Part shown: positions 26,300-35,866 of the stretch, piece after piece | How positions within the stretch are numbered: the stretch's first letter is position 1 | How the letters are laid out: each line of letters opens with the position of its first letter | DNA from: Komagataeibacter oboediens | GTDB taxonomy: Bacteria > Pseudomonadota > Alphaproteobacteria > Acetobacterales > Acetobacteraceae | Length of the DNA: 40,383 nt | NCBI RefSeq assembly: GCF_003207815.1 | Contig: NZ_NKTX01000024.1 | Span: 1-40,383, forward strand | Reading direction: 5' to 3' | Notes under the pieces: model-generated | Told to the model about the DNA's origin: nothing | What the model saw: only the letters and a program-made list of their open reading frames with translations | Databases searched by the model: none | Translations under genes and position numbers: made by a program

Positions 26300-26596
26300 T
26301 CAGTGCAGGGCGGAAGGGCTGCGCAGGGTCTGGTGATTGGAAGACATGCCCGGACTGTCGGGCGTATTCCCGGCTGGCTGCCGTGTCAGCGGATGGCCCG
26401 ACTGCCGCGGTGCAGGTGCGGCCTGTTCCGGCAGGGGTTCCGTCTTGCGTGAATACGGCTGGGTGCGTTCTATGGTGGAAGGCGAATTGGACCCCGGCTG
26501 GCTTACGCTTTCATCATGTGGATGATGCTGCGCCATGGCGGCGGGGGATATGACCAGCAGCACGCACAGCACGACAGGCGCATGAAAGTATCGCAT
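26300..26596 (-). CDS. Small secreted His/Pro-rich protein
   Basis: ATG 26596 gives 98 residues with a signal peptide (MRYFHAPVVLCVLLVISPAA, cleavage near AMA/QHH). The mature part starts QHHPHDESV and is rich in Ser, Pro, Gln and Thr, without hydrophobic helices. It is likely a disordered periplasmic protein. The His cluster could bind metal, which is inference only. The frame extends upstream to 26683, but those residues precede the signal peptide and are unlikely to be used. Confidence 0.55.
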   Translation of the reverse strand: MRYFHAPVVLCVLLVISPAAMAQHHPHDESVSQPGSNSPSTIERTQPYSRKTEPLPEQAAPAPRQSGHPLTRQPAGNTPDSPGMSSNHQTLRSPSALH

Positions 26597-26993
26597 CACG
26601 TCGTATCCTCTGAAGATGGCTGGATGGGATGCAGGGGGCAACGGTCGGCCCGTCCGGCGGTTCGGTTGCGGCGTTTCATGCACCCCCTGTCCATATCGCG
26701 CGGCGCTACGAACAGTTTCGGCCCGATGAATATCTTTATTGTAATATGGAGGGAATTACTGCCGTACATGAAGTGGGCGGTACATCATTCCAGTTTAAAT
26801 TTATAATTATTTTTATAAAGATACAATTTGAAACTTTTGTGAAAACCGACACGTTCATGCCCGGCGTCATTCGTGGTGAATGCGGGATACGCAACAGTTC
26901 CAGGTAAAGCCGAAATGATGCATCAGATCCGGGGGGGAAACGCTTTCACCATATTGGTGCGGTTACGACGCATGTAATGATGGGAGGACGAAC
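26597..26993. other. Intergenic region with an AT-rich core
   Basis: No supported gene. 26740-26845 is markedly AT-rich (runs such as TTTATAATTATTTTTATAAAG) and probably holds the promoter of the glycosyltransferase gene downstream. The AT content also fits a boundary of acquired DNA. Confidence 0.4.
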
Positions 26994-27848
26994 ATGCCGA
27001 ACAGACTATCCCAAAAAAAGGACTTCTTTGATTCGGAGTTCTGTCAGCATAAGAATTTCTGGCAAAAGCGGAAGGTTTCTGTACTGTCTGACATGGTATT
27101 TGATCTTCATAACAGGAAATTCGCCAGGCAGGTCAGTCATGTTGCGACAAGGCACCCGGTCCGAAAAATACTTGTCACCTCGGTTCAGGTTCCCCGGCGG
27201 GACAGAAAGCTGCGCACGGTGTTCAACCGGTTTCGAAAAACACGGCACAGTGTTGATTTCGCTACCGCCCGCATGATGCAGGGGAAAGGAAAGTTCAGTA
27301 ATATCAATACGGCCCTGTCACAGGTCAACCTGCCGGATTATGACTGGGTTATCGTAACGGATGATGATGTGGACCTGCCACCGCGATTTCTGGACATGTT
27401 CATTCCGTTATGTGAAATCATGAAGCTGAAAATATCGCAGCCCGCGCACCGCTACCACTCCTATACATCCTTTACGTTCAATTACAGGAAATGGAACAGT
27501 ATCGCGCGTGTAACGCGATATGTGGAAGATGGCCCGGTCACGGCGTTCCATCGTGATGCCATGGCCTATCTGTTTCCGTTTCCCGAACTGCGCTGGGCAT
27601 GGGCGACCGATATCCTGTTCTGTCATGAAGCGCACAAGCGCAATCATAACGTCGGTATTGTCGATTATACGGCCATTGAACACCTCAAGCCCGCAGGCAA
27701 TGATTATTCCGTGCGGGAGGCCATGACCGAAGCCCGCGCGTTCCTGGCACGCAAATCACTGCAGCCTGACCGGCAGGAGCTGTTCCGTAGTACGGAAATA
27801 CTGCGCCGGATTGACCATAACTTCCTGAATTGCGATATCATGGTATAA
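26994..27848 (+). CDS. GT-A-like glycosyltransferase
   Basis: The 284-residue soluble protein has a central DWVIVTDDDVDLPPRFLDMF segment (about 116-135). Its DDD resembles the DXD metal-binding motif of GT-A glycosyltransferases. A later RWAWATDILFCHEAHKRNHN and IVDYTAIEHLKPAG pair resembles the acceptor-side and end segments of such enzymes. GGGAGGA lies just upstream of the ATG. The N-terminal third is basic and unassigned. The gene is clearly lower in GC than its neighbours and stands alone, which suggests transfer. The sugar donor and product are unknown. Confidence 0.65.
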   Translation: MPNRLSQKKDFFDSEFCQHKNFWQKRKVSVLSDMVFDLHNRKFARQVSHVATRHPVRKILVTSVQVPRRDRKLRTVFNRFRKTRHSVDFATARMMQGKGKFSNINTALSQVNLPDYDWVIVTDDDVDLPPRFLDMFIPLCEIMKLKISQPAHRYHSYTSFTFNYRKWNSIARVTRYVEDGPVTAFHRDAMAYLFPFPELRWAWATDILFCHEAHKRNHNVGIVDYTAIEHLKPAGNDYSVREAMTEARAFLARKSLQPDRQELFRSTEILRRIDHNFLNCDIMV

Positions 27849-27987
27849 AATGGTCGTATGTACATCATGTGACAGGAAATGGTCGGCTGTGCATCAATAC
27901 TGGCCGTCTTCCTGATTTCCCTTTATGGCGGTTCGCATAAGGGCACCCATGCAGCGACGGTGCCCGCCATGTTACGAAGGACCGACC

Positions 27988-28296
27988 ATGCCCCCATCGC
28001 ACGATGATATCCTGTCCCCTGCGGAACAGGCGCAGCTGGGCGTGCAGATCTGGCAGAATGCCTTCTGTGCCGCACTGCTTGACCTGGATGACGTGCAGCG
28101 CGGTAGGCTGCTGGCCCGGCTGCGCCGCCTGCGCCAGACGATAGCCCACGGCAAGAATACACCCAGCCGCGTCAATACCCGTGCGGCGCAGGACCATGCC
28201 CTGCATGTGGTGGGGCAGGCAATGGATCAGGCGGCGGACCGTACGCCACCCCTGCGTGTGCCGCTGTGGTGCCGGGACATACCCGATTGTGACTGA
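27988..28296 (+). CDS. Small hypothetical protein
   Basis: ATG 27988 with GAAGGA upstream gives 102 residues. The sequence is helical (SPAEQAQLGVQIWQNAFCAALLDLDD and RLLARLRRLRQ, about 10-56). A polar tail ends LWCRDIPDCD. There is no membrane segment and no recognised family. The frame is open upstream to 27925 without a good start. Confidence 0.5.
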   Translation: MPPSHDDILSPAEQAQLGVQIWQNAFCAALLDLDDVQRGRLLARLRRLRQTIAHGKNTPSRVNTRAAQDHALHVVGQAMDQAADRTPPLRVPLWCRDIPDCD

Positions 28297-28390
28297 TCGT
28301 GCATAAGCATCTTTTCCATGTCACTGATTGTCTATTATGGAGGGCGACCCCATTTTAGCATTGTAATCATGATGGAAAAGAGGACTGGGC

Positions 28391-28858
28391 GTGATTGATC
28401 GTGTTCTGCAGGGGATGATGCTCCATCACATGGCGGCCAATGGCGGTTCGGCCGATCTGGCGCCGGAAGACGACGCGGATGCGGAGCGCTACGCCAGGAA
28501 CCTGCTTGATCTGGAACTGCAGGGGCTGACCAAGGGCGGTGTCACCATTACCGACAGGGGGTTGCGCATTACCGGCGACAGCACCCTGACCAATGCGGGC
28601 CTGGCCTATCTGGACCGGCCGAATGACGTGCATATGGTGCTGGATGGCCCTGCGACCGTAAAGACCCTGCACCAGCGCATCGCGGGGGATCCCACGCTGT
28701 CGGATACGGAACGGCACGACCTGGCGCAGTCGCTGGACGACATGCACCCGCTGGCGCTGAAGGCCTTTGGACAGGAACTGATGGAACGCGCGGTGGCGCG
28801 GGGCGCGGATACGATACCGCTACTGAAAAAACATACGGCCCTTAAAGGAAGCCGGTGA
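28391..28858 (+). CDS. Hypothetical protein with possible winged-helix segment
   Basis: GTG 28391, preceded by AGAGGA, starts a 155-residue acidic protein. Residues about 32-75 (ARNLLDLELQGLTKGGVTIT, then DRGLRITGDSTLTNAGLAYL) look like a small helix-turn-helix with a beta hairpin. The second half is helical (LAQSLDDMHPLALKAFGQEL). It may be a regulator or a protein-protein adaptor, but no family is recognised. Confidence 0.55.
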   Translation: MIDRVLQGMMLHHMAANGGSADLAPEDDADAERYARNLLDLELQGLTKGGVTITDRGLRITGDSTLTNAGLAYLDRPNDVHMVLDGPATVKTLHQRIAGDPTLSDTERHDLAQSLDDMHPLALKAFGQELMERAVARGADTIPLLKKHTALKGSR

Positions 28859-29192
28859 CAGGCTGCTGCCCCTGCATGCCGGGGCAGGGGACTGAATTCA
28901 CATGCCCGTATGGTGATATTCATTCTGAAACTAAATATAAGAAAAAATGCATATAAATTTAATACATAAGTCTTATTTCAATAAAAACATAACATAGTAA
29001 ATAAAACTCCCCTGCCGCATGTAAGTTGCAAAAGGGTAGATTATTTATTGCATATCAGGTCGGCTCCCCCGTATCTGCGCTTTTACTGTCATCTCTGCGA
29101 TAACGCACGATATCTGTCTGAAATGGCCAGTGATGGCGCCATGTTTACATGGCTGCCCGTGCCGGTCAGGCAGCCGGGATGGAAGGGGAAAG
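28859..29192. other. Intergenic region upstream of mscS
   Basis: It contains a GC hairpin just after the previous stop (CCCCTGC 28869-28875 with GCAGGGG, not followed by T) and then about 110 bases of very AT-rich DNA (28920-29010). No gene is visible. The promoter of the mscS gene is expected here. Confidence 0.4.
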
Positions 29193-31637
29193 ATGCGGCA
29201 CTTTACCAGGATCTGTCAGCGTAGGAGCAAGGGACATTCGTTGCTGGCGCTGTGGCAGGTTGCCGTTGCGGGACTGTTTGCCCTGTGCATGGTGGTCGCG
29301 CCAGCGCATGGCCATGCCGCCGATGCCGATGCGGCGCAGGGCATGACCCGTGATCAGGCCCGGCAGGTGCTGGCCGTCATGAATGATCCGGAAAAACGCG
29401 CTGAATTCGCCAGTACGCTATCGGCCATCGCGTCCCAGCTTCCGTCTGCCCCGGTTGCGCCTGCAGCCGCCCCCGCGCCCAAGGCTTCTGCAGATGCTTT
29501 GGCGGTTGAACCCGATACGCTGGGCAGCGACCTGGTGCAGGACATGGCAACCCTGCGCGCTCGGCTGATCGTACAGGCCCAGCATTTCGTGGCCCTGTTT
29601 GGTGATCTGGTATTCGTGGTGCACTGGACCCATACCATTTTTGCCGATCCGCAATCGCGGGTCATCCTGTTTGACGCTGTCGGGCGGGCGACCCTTATCC
29701 TGCTGCTGGCGCTGGCGGCGGAACATGGCTTTTCCCTGCTGTTGCGCAAGCCATTGCTCAAGGTGACCGAACGGGCGATTGCGACCGAACGCCGCCTGAA
29801 CCTGCCCGATACCCGGACCGAGCTGCCTGCGCCAGTAGCCCCGGCGGCCGCTGCCGCGCCGCAGGACAACGAGGCACAGACCCGGCAGGTCGACATGCAG
29901 GCGCAGCACGCGACGCTTCGCCTGCTGGCGCGCGTGCCCTATTCGCTCATGCATCTGCTGATCAAGCTGTTGCCGGTGGGGCTGTTCTTTGCGCTGGGCA
30001 CCAGTTTTGCCTACCTGCTGACCACAACGCATCAGGCGATGCTGGTCACGCTTACGCTGACCAATGCCTATGTGGTCGCGCGCGTGGTCTATCTGTTGAT
30101 GGAAACGCTGTTCGTGCCCCATTCGCCCGCCATCCGCCTGTGCAGCGCCAGCGACCAGACCGCCTTCATGGTCACGCACTGGCTCAATTTTCTGGTCGCC
30201 GCGCCATCGGTGGTGGTGTGCCTGTCCACGCTGGGCGGGGTGTTTGACATGCCCGCGCGCGGGACGGAGGCAATCATCCGCTCCGTCGTGCTGATCGAAC
30301 ATGTACTGGTCGCCATTTTCACCTGGCGTGTCCGCAGGCATGTCGCACTGGCGCTACAGCCACCGGCGCGGTTGCTTGCGCAGCCTTTCTGGATGTTCCT
30401 TGGGCGTCTGGTCTATCTGTGGTGGGTGCCGGCCATGTTCTTCAACTTTGCCCTGTGGCTGATCTGGGCCACGCATATTCAGGGCGGATATGCGTGGATC
30501 ATCCGCACGGTCATCCTGACCACAACCGTCGTGATCGTGTCACGTCTGCTGTCGGTCGTGATCTATAACCTGCAGAACCGGCTGTTCCATGTCTCCCCCG
30601 CGATGGAGGCGCGTTATCCCGGCCTGCAGGCGCGGGTGAACTATTATTATCCCACGTCACGCAAGATCCTGTCATTCCTGATGTTTTTTGCATCCGGCAC
30701 GCTCTTCCTGCAGGCGCTGGGGCTGCCCGCCATCCATTTCCTGTTTCATGGCAGGCTGGGGCCGAAGATCATTGGCGCGATGCTGTCCGTCCTCGTCGCC
30801 TATACGGTTGCGATCATCACGTGGGAGGCCGCCAATGCGGCCCTGCAGGGACAGATTACCCGGTTTGAACAGTCATCACAGACGGGGCGCGCCAGCCGGC
30901 TGCGCACGGTCCTGCCGATTATCAAGACCGTTCTGCTGGCGTTGATCATCATCATCGTGGCCGTTACCACGCTATCACAGATCGGGATCAATGTGGCGCC
31001 ACTGCTGACGGGTGCAGGGATCATGGGTGCTGCCATCGCCTTTGGCGCGCAGAGCCTGGTGAAAGACTTCATCACAGGCTTCTTCATGCTGGTGGAAAAT
31101 GCCATTCAGGTGGGCGACTGGGTTACGGCGGGTGGCGTGTCCGGCACGGTCGAACACCTGTCGATCCGTACCCTGCGGCTACGTTCGGTAAATGGTGACC
31201 TGCATATCATCCCGTTTTCGGAAGTGTCGTCCATAGCCAATACATCGCGTGACTACAATCTGGTGGTGGTTGATTTCATGATCGACCTCAGTCAGGACAC
31301 GAAACAGCTTTGCGCCATATTGCATGAAGAACTGGAACTGATGCGCAAGACCCCGCGTTACGGGCACCTCATCATGTCCGGGTTCTCCTTTCTGGGGATC
31401 GAGCAGGCGGATGGAAATGGCGCCCGCTTCCTTGGTTCGGTGCGGACCATGCCGGGCGCCAAATGGACGGTCTATCGGGAATATTACAGCCGTCTGGCCG
31501 TGCGTATGAATAATGAGGGCATCAAATTCCCGGTGCCCAGTTTCCTGAACCTGTTGGGCAATGGCCCGGGGCCGGATGGTCTGAAGGTATCAGCCGCCGT
31601 ATCGCCCGCGCCCGGACCGCACGCGCCGCAGGCGTGA
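29193..31637 (+). CDS. MscS-family mechanosensitive channel, large YbiO type
   Basis: ATG 29193 (GGAAGGGGAAAG upstream) gives 814 residues: a signal peptide (to about AHGHAAD), a periplasmic Ala/Pro-rich segment, many TM helices, and the C-terminal MscS core. The core contains INVAPLLTGAGIMGAAIAFG, the pore helix, followed by AQSLVKDFITGFFMLVENAI and the beta-domain segment VGDWVTAGGVSGTVEHLSIRT. It releases solutes on hypo-osmotic shock. The size and extra helices resemble E. coli YbiO rather than small MscS. A 55-residue Ala/Pro/Gln-rich linker (about 205-240) is present between early helices. Its stop faces a convergent secreted-protein gene. Confidence 0.92.
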   Translation: MRHFTRICQRRSKGHSLLALWQVAVAGLFALCMVVAPAHGHAADADAAQGMTRDQARQVLAVMNDPEKRAEFASTLSAIASQLPSAPVAPAAAPAPKASADALAVEPDTLGSDLVQDMATLRARLIVQAQHFVALFGDLVFVVHWTHTIFADPQSRVILFDAVGRATLILLLALAAEHGFSLLLRKPLLKVTERAIATERRLNLPDTRTELPAPVAPAAAAAPQDNEAQTRQVDMQAQHATLRLLARVPYSLMHLLIKLLPVGLFFALGTSFAYLLTTTHQAMLVTLTLTNAYVVARVVYLLMETLFVPHSPAIRLCSASDQTAFMVTHWLNFLVAAPSVVVCLSTLGGVFDMPARGTEAIIRSVVLIEHVLVAIFTWRVRRHVALALQPPARLLAQPFWMFLGRLVYLWWVPAMFFNFALWLIWATHIQGGYAWIIRTVILTTTVVIVSRLLSVVIYNLQNRLFHVSPAMEARYPGLQARVNYYYPTSRKILSFLMFFASGTLFLQALGLPAIHFLFHGRLGPKIIGAMLSVLVAYTVAIITWEAANAALQGQITRFEQSSQTGRASRLRTVLPIIKTVLLALIIIIVAVTTLSQIGINVAPLLTGAGIMGAAIAFGAQSLVKDFITGFFMLVENAIQVGDWVTAGGVSGTVEHLSIRTLRLRSVNGDLHIIPFSEVSSIANTSRDYNLVVVDFMIDLSQDTKQLCAILHEELELMRKTPRYGHLIMSGFSFLGIEQADGNGARFLGSVRTMPGAKWTVYREYYSRLAVRMNNEGIKFPVPSFLNLLGNGPGPDGLKVSAAVSPAPGPHAPQA

Positions 31638-31654
31638 GTATTACGGGGGCGGGG

Positions 31655-32293
31655 TTACGGGCCCGCGGCCAGCCCCGTTGCCGATGACAGGGCCGTGCCG
31701 GCATTGACGAACAGGCCCTTCAGCGGAATGTTGCTAATGGATCTGAAATAAAGCGGGGTCCATCCGGGTATGCCGTCCGAGGCAACCAGCCGGTATATAT
31801 GGAGCGTTGCTGGCGCAGGGGTCGGCACCGCCCCGGCAGGGGAACGCACGGCCTCGATCAGCAATAACGTCGGCGTATTGTCAATCCGGGCGGTCGCGAA
31901 CGACAGCGCGGCAAGGGCGTCGTCACCTGTGTGCGGTGTATCGGTCAGATGGTCGCGCAGGCTGCTGTCCCTGCTTTCGGGCAGCGGATCGGCCCCGATA
32001 ACGCTCTGTCGTCCGTCCGGTGTCACGGCCGTGACAAGAAAGACGTGGTAGCCCCATGCATTGCCATTATCGCGCCATGCCCGAAATATGGATATTTTTG
32101 TTCCCGCCGGAATGTCCGGCTGGTCCTTTGGCAGTACCTCCGGCGGAAGGGCCAGTACATTTGTACCGTCATGGAGCGTGATGGGCGCAAGGTCGGCAGG
32201 TAGCCCGGAAACGGGGGCAGCAACAGCGGCAGAGGCCGAGCCTGCAATGGCCAGTATGACGGTCATTATTGTATGAACTGACAGCTTTATCAT
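31655..32293 (-). CDS. Secreted hypothetical protein
   Basis: The 212-residue protein starts with a signal peptide (MIKLSVHTIMTVILAIAGSA, cleavage near VAA/PVS). The mature domain has alternating polar and hydrophobic strands, for example SIFRAWRDNGNAWGYHVFLV and a LLLIEAVRSP segment, so a compact beta fold in the periplasm is likely. It is convergent with the mscS gene, 17 bases apart. The family is not recognised. Confidence 0.7.
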   Translation of the reverse strand: MIKLSVHTIMTVILAIAGSASAAVAAPVSGLPADLAPITLHDGTNVLALPPEVLPKDQPDIPAGTKISIFRAWRDNGNAWGYHVFLVTAVTPDGRQSVIGADPLPESRDSSLRDHLTDTPHTGDDALAALSFATARIDNTPTLLLIEAVRSPAGAVPTPAPATLHIYRLVASDGIPGWTPLYFRSISNIPLKGLFVNAGTALSSATGLAAGP

Positions 32294-32533
32294 GGATTGA
32301 ATCCTGATGCCCGTATCTGTTCAGCCATACAGATCCAGCAGGGCGGGAACAACCAGAATGACCATAATGCTGACAGTAAAATGTTTCCGTCTTTGTTATC
32401 CCGGCTGTGAGGAGGTGTAATCGTCAGGTCATTAGGAATTCCGACAGTTTGCCTGCGGTACATGCTGTCTGTGGGGATATATCCGGTCGGCTGCGAATAC
32501 CATGACACAGATGGACATGCCGTATCCACAGGA

Positions 32534-33916
32534 TCAGGGCGATGGAAAAACCGTATCGAACAGCAGTTTGGAGTTCAGGACCACGATAATGGCCGCGATC
32601 AGCCACGATACCATGGCAAGGGGGCGGGAAATGACGAATGTCCCCATTTTCTGCCGGTCGGATACAAACATGACCAGCGGAATCACCGCAAAAGGTAACT
32701 GCAGGGACAGGATCACCTGACTGGCCAGCAGCAGGTCACCCACGCCCCTGTCGCCATAAACGGCCGTGACAATGACAACCGGCACGATGGCCAGCCCACG
32801 TGTCAGCAGCCTGCGCGCCCAGTGGGGAATGCGCAGCCGAAGGAACCCTTCCATTATGATCTGGCCCGCAAGTGTGCCGGTAATGGTGGAATTGGTACCT
32901 GCCGCCAGCAGCGCAACCGCAAACAGGGTGGAGGCAATGCCCATGCCCAGCACGGGCGACAGCAGGCGGTAAGCATCTTCCAGTTCCGCGACATCCTGAT
33001 GGCCGGTAGTATGGAAGGCAGCGGCCGCCACGATCAGGATCGCGGCATTGATGAACAGCGCCAGCATGAGCGCAAGCGTGCTGTCCCATGTGGCCCAGCG
33101 TATGGCGTCCTGTCGTCCCGGTATGGTGCGGGGAAAGGCGCGCGTCTGCACGATGGAGGAATGCAGGTACAGGTTATGCGGCATGACCGTCGCCCCGATA
33201 ATGCCAATGGCGATATACAGCATTTTGCTGTTGGTCACGATCCGGGTGGAGGGCACGAACCCTTTCAGCAGGGCAGCGATGGGTGGACTTGCGGCTACGA
33301 CCTGCACTGCAAAACACAGGGCGATGATGCTGAGCAGCCCGATAATGAATGCCTCAAGGTACCGGAAGCCCCGGTTCATCAGGAACAGGACAAGAAAAGC
33401 GTCCAGCACGGAAATCAGGGCACCTGCCAGTAGGGGAATGCCAAACAGCAGTTGCAGCGCCACCGCCGTGCCAATGACTTCCGCCAGATCACAGGCAATG
33501 ATCGCCAGTTCACAGGCCAGCCACAGGATAATGTTCACGACCGGCGGGAAATGATCGCGGCATGCCTGCGCCAGATCGCGGCCGGTGGCGATGCCAAGCC
33601 GCGCCGACAGGGACTGCAGCACGATCGCCATAAGGTTGGACAGCATGATGACCGACAGCAGCGTATAACCGAATTGCGCGCCGCCCTGCAGGTCGGTGGC
33701 CCAGTTGCCGGGGTCCATATACCCGACGGACACCATGTATCCCGGCCCCACGAACGCCATGAACCGGCGCAGCCATGATGCGCTGGCGTCTGGCACGCGC
33801 ACGCTGGCGAACGCTTCGGGCAGGCTGTTGGTGTCAGGTTCCCCCGCCCTGGCAAAACGCCATCCCGTGGATGAAGAGGAAGGGGAGGTCGGGGGTGTTG
33901 GTGGCGTCATGGTCAT
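32534..33916 (-). CDS. mntH: Nramp-type Mn2+/Fe2+ proton symporter
   Basis: The 460-residue inner-membrane protein imports divalent metal with protons. The TM1 metal-binding motif DPGN is at Asp68-Asn71 ([11 protein letters not shown]), the TM6 motif MPHN at 245-248 ([12 protein letters not shown]), and about 11 TM helices are visible. A cytoplasmic Pro/Ser-rich N-terminus of about 45 residues is longer than in E. coli MntH. ATG 33916 is preferred to a TTG two codons upstream. An imperfect palindrome like an MntR box lies 22 bases upstream, which fits manganese control. Confidence 0.94.
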   Translation of the reverse strand: MTMTPPTPPTSPSSSSTGWRFARAGEPDTNSLPEAFASVRVPDASASWLRRFMAFVGPGYMVSVGYMDPGNWATDLQGGAQFGYTLLSVIMLSNLMAIVLQSLSARLGIATGRDLAQACRDHFPPVVNIILWLACELAIIACDLAEVIGTAVALQLLFGIPLLAGALISVLDAFLVLFLMNRGFRYLEAFIIGLLSIIALCFAVQVVAASPPIAALLKGFVPSTRIVTNSKMLYIAIGIIGATVMPHNLYLHSSIVQTRAFPRTIPGRQDAIRWATWDSTLALMLALFINAAILIVAAAAFHTTGHQDVAELEDAYRLLSPVLGMGIASTLFAVALLAAGTNSTITGTLAGQIIMEGFLRLRIPHWARRLLTRGLAIVPVVIVTAVYGDRGVGDLLLASQVILSLQLPFAVIPLVMFVSDRQKMGTFVISRPLAMVSWLIAAIIVVLNSKLLFDTVFPSP

Positions 33917-33937
33917 ACTCAATCGTATCCGCCCTGA

Positions 33938-33964
33938 ATATGCAATATGCTATATGACATTGCA
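33938..33964. promoter_or_regulatory. Possible MntR/Mur-type operator of mntH
   Basis: ATATGCAATATGCTATAT (33938-33955) is a near-palindrome whose minus-strand reading, ATATAGCATATTGCATAT, recalls the MntR site pattern with AGCA/TGCT half-sites. An overlapping repeat, TGCAAT (33941-33946) / ATTGCA (33959-33964), may be an alternative Mur-like site. The assignment rests on position before mntH and on pattern only. Confidence 0.45.
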
Positions 33965-34453
33965 CAGGGAAATCTTATCAGCCGGTGCCATGGTCAGGCG
34001 ATTGCGGAGTGTCAAAGAAAGATATGGGAGTTTCTAAAAATCATGGTTAATTTCAAAAATACAATGGAAATATTTTGCATTTCCCATTAAATAATATAAA
34101 TTACCAAACAACATTTTATGTTTTACTTGTGTCGTGTAAATAGAGTATTTTATGAACTTGAGACGATGAGGCAGAGGTTCTGGTATGGCTTTTTTTCAAA
34201 ACGCTCCGATCCATGCTGTCATGCAGGACCGACGACCGAAGGAAGGGCGTCAATCCTGTCCGAAAAGCGGAAGGCATCCTGCATCCTGCAGGCTTCGGTG
34301 CATCACGTCATGCCCAATGTAAATATCGCACATAATGCCTATATAGCCGGAATATTCTGTCCGGATGTCCTTGATATGCCACTATCTATGGTGCGGATCA
34401 GGGGAACCGCGTGCGTCCCTTTTGGCGAAAAGGAACGCAGTCGCTGCCCCTCC
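33965..34453. other. Intergenic region, partly AT-rich
   Basis: 34015-34160 is strongly AT-rich; 34200-34453 returns to average composition. Short reading frames are present, but none has a ribosome binding site or sensible residues. I see no RNA gene. Confidence 0.4.
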
Positions 34454-35605
34454 TCACGCTAGGGCCACCTTGCCAGCCGCTGCCAGCGCCACGTCCGCCT
34501 GTGGCGTATGGATACGTGCGCACAGTACATTGCGAAAATGACGTTCTAGCGGATTGTCCTGACTGAGTGCCGGATTGCCAATCGCCGCAACCCCCAGTTC
34601 CACGGCCCTGATGGCGTTTTCCGTCATGACGTATTTGGCCAGATTGGCCTCCGTGCCGGGATAATCACCGCTTTCGGTTCGGTCGAGCGCACCAGCCAGT
34701 ATGCTGCGGTTGGTCATTAGCAGCGCGTCAATCTGCCCCAGCAGGGTATGAAACCGCGGTAACGTGGCCAGCGGTCGGCCCAGTGCGGTCGGCACGCGGG
34801 CATGCAGGAAGGAGATCAGCCAGTCGCGGGCGGCGCGGGCAACGCCATCATACAGGGCTGCAATGGCCAGCGCGTGGCCGATAACCAGCGTGCCATCGTT
34901 ACTGTGCCACTGATCCGGCGCCCGTAGGTCAACCAGTGCCGTTTCGGGCAGTTCGACATCTTCAAATACGAAAGTATGGCTGCCTGTGGCGCGCATGCCC
35001 ATCTGGTGCCAGCTTCGTTCAATACGTATGCCCGGCGCATGCAGGTCAACCAGTACCTGCCCGACCCGTGGCTGTGCCTCATCTGTCGCGACCCATACCA
35101 TTCCCCAGCGGAGCGCGGTTGACCCGGTGGAATAGATTTTTCGCCCGTTCAGCACCGGCCTGCCTGATGCCAGCGAAATGCGTGTCGCAGGCAGGCCGCC
35201 GCGCGACGGGGTGCCAAGGTCCGGCTCGACCCGCAATGCATTGATCAGTGCACCATCACGCAGGGCGGTTTCAATGACCTGCCGCCGCGTGGTTTCGGGC
35301 CAGCTGGTGGCGCGTGCGATCAGGGCATGCTGCAGGAAATGCATGGCCAGTATCAGCGCCGTAGATGGATCGCCCGTGGCCAGTGTGCCCGTCACATTCA
35401 CGATCTGCCTGATTCCGCCGCCCTGTCCACCGTCCGCACGTACTATGGTCAGGCCAGTCAGGCCTGCGGCGCGACAGTCATCAAGGTTGTCCATGGCAAT
35501 TTCGCCAGACCGGTCATACGCGCCCGCGCGGGGGGCGAAACGTGCCGCCAGCGCGTCCAGCGCCTGCTGTGTCACGGCGGGGGACGGGGGAAGTGGTGAA
35601 CCCAT
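34454..35605 (-). CDS. Acyl-CoA dehydrogenase-family flavoprotein
   Basis: The 383-residue protein has the three-part acyl-CoA dehydrogenase layout. A helical N-domain holds AGLTGLTIVRADGGQGGGIR. A central beta domain holds LNGRKIYSTGSTALRWGMVW and RATGSHTFVFEDVELPE. A helical C-domain holds YVMTENAIRAVELGVAAIGN. The group that this resembles includes flavin-dependent monooxygenase or desulfurisation enzymes (SfnB/DszC-like) as well as dehydrogenases. The catalytic Glu of classical members is not evident. AAGGACAT precedes the ATG. It is divergent from the tas-like gene. Confidence 0.75.
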   Translation of the reverse strand: MGSPLPPSPAVTQQALDALAARFAPRAGAYDRSGEIAMDNLDDCRAAGLTGLTIVRADGGQGGGIRQIVNVTGTLATGDPSTALILAMHFLQHALIARATSWPETTRRQVIETALRDGALINALRVEPDLGTPSRGGLPATRISLASGRPVLNGRKIYSTGSTALRWGMVWVATDEAQPRVGQVLVDLHAPGIRIERSWHQMGMRATGSHTFVFEDVELPETALVDLRAPDQWHSNDGTLVIGHALAIAALYDGVARAARDWLISFLHARVPTALGRPLATLPRFHTLLGQIDALLMTNRSILAGALDRTESGDYPGTEANLAKYVMTENAIRAVELGVAAIGNPALSQDNPLERHFRNVLCARIHTPQADVALAAAGKVALA

Positions 35606-35866
35606 AGTTCAGATGTCCTTGCAGCGGTTATCCGTGGCGGATCAGGGTATGTGGACTTCATCATCATGAAACGGCAGGCGCAAGGCATGTCGTCTATCGT
35701 GATCGGCCCCCGGCCCGACAGTCCGGCGATTATCTGGCATGCGGACAGGAAAGCGCGTCCGTGCGGTTGCGTCATGCGGAGGGGGTTGCAAGTATGGCGG
35801 CCCGTCATGCGGCGGTGCGGGCCATGCACGCGCCGCCTCCTTTTTTCAAACCGCAGGTTTTTTGAC

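Noticed and set aside
32290-32529. Minus-strand frame of 79 codons between mntH and the secreted protein gene.
   Set aside because: It is rich in Pro, Trp and Cys with no start signal, and is probably a non-coding downstream region of mntH.
34118-34462. Plus-strand open frame of 114 codons before the acyl-CoA dehydrogenase gene.
   Set aside because: No ribosome binding site, unnatural residue composition and a start in AT-rich leader DNA.
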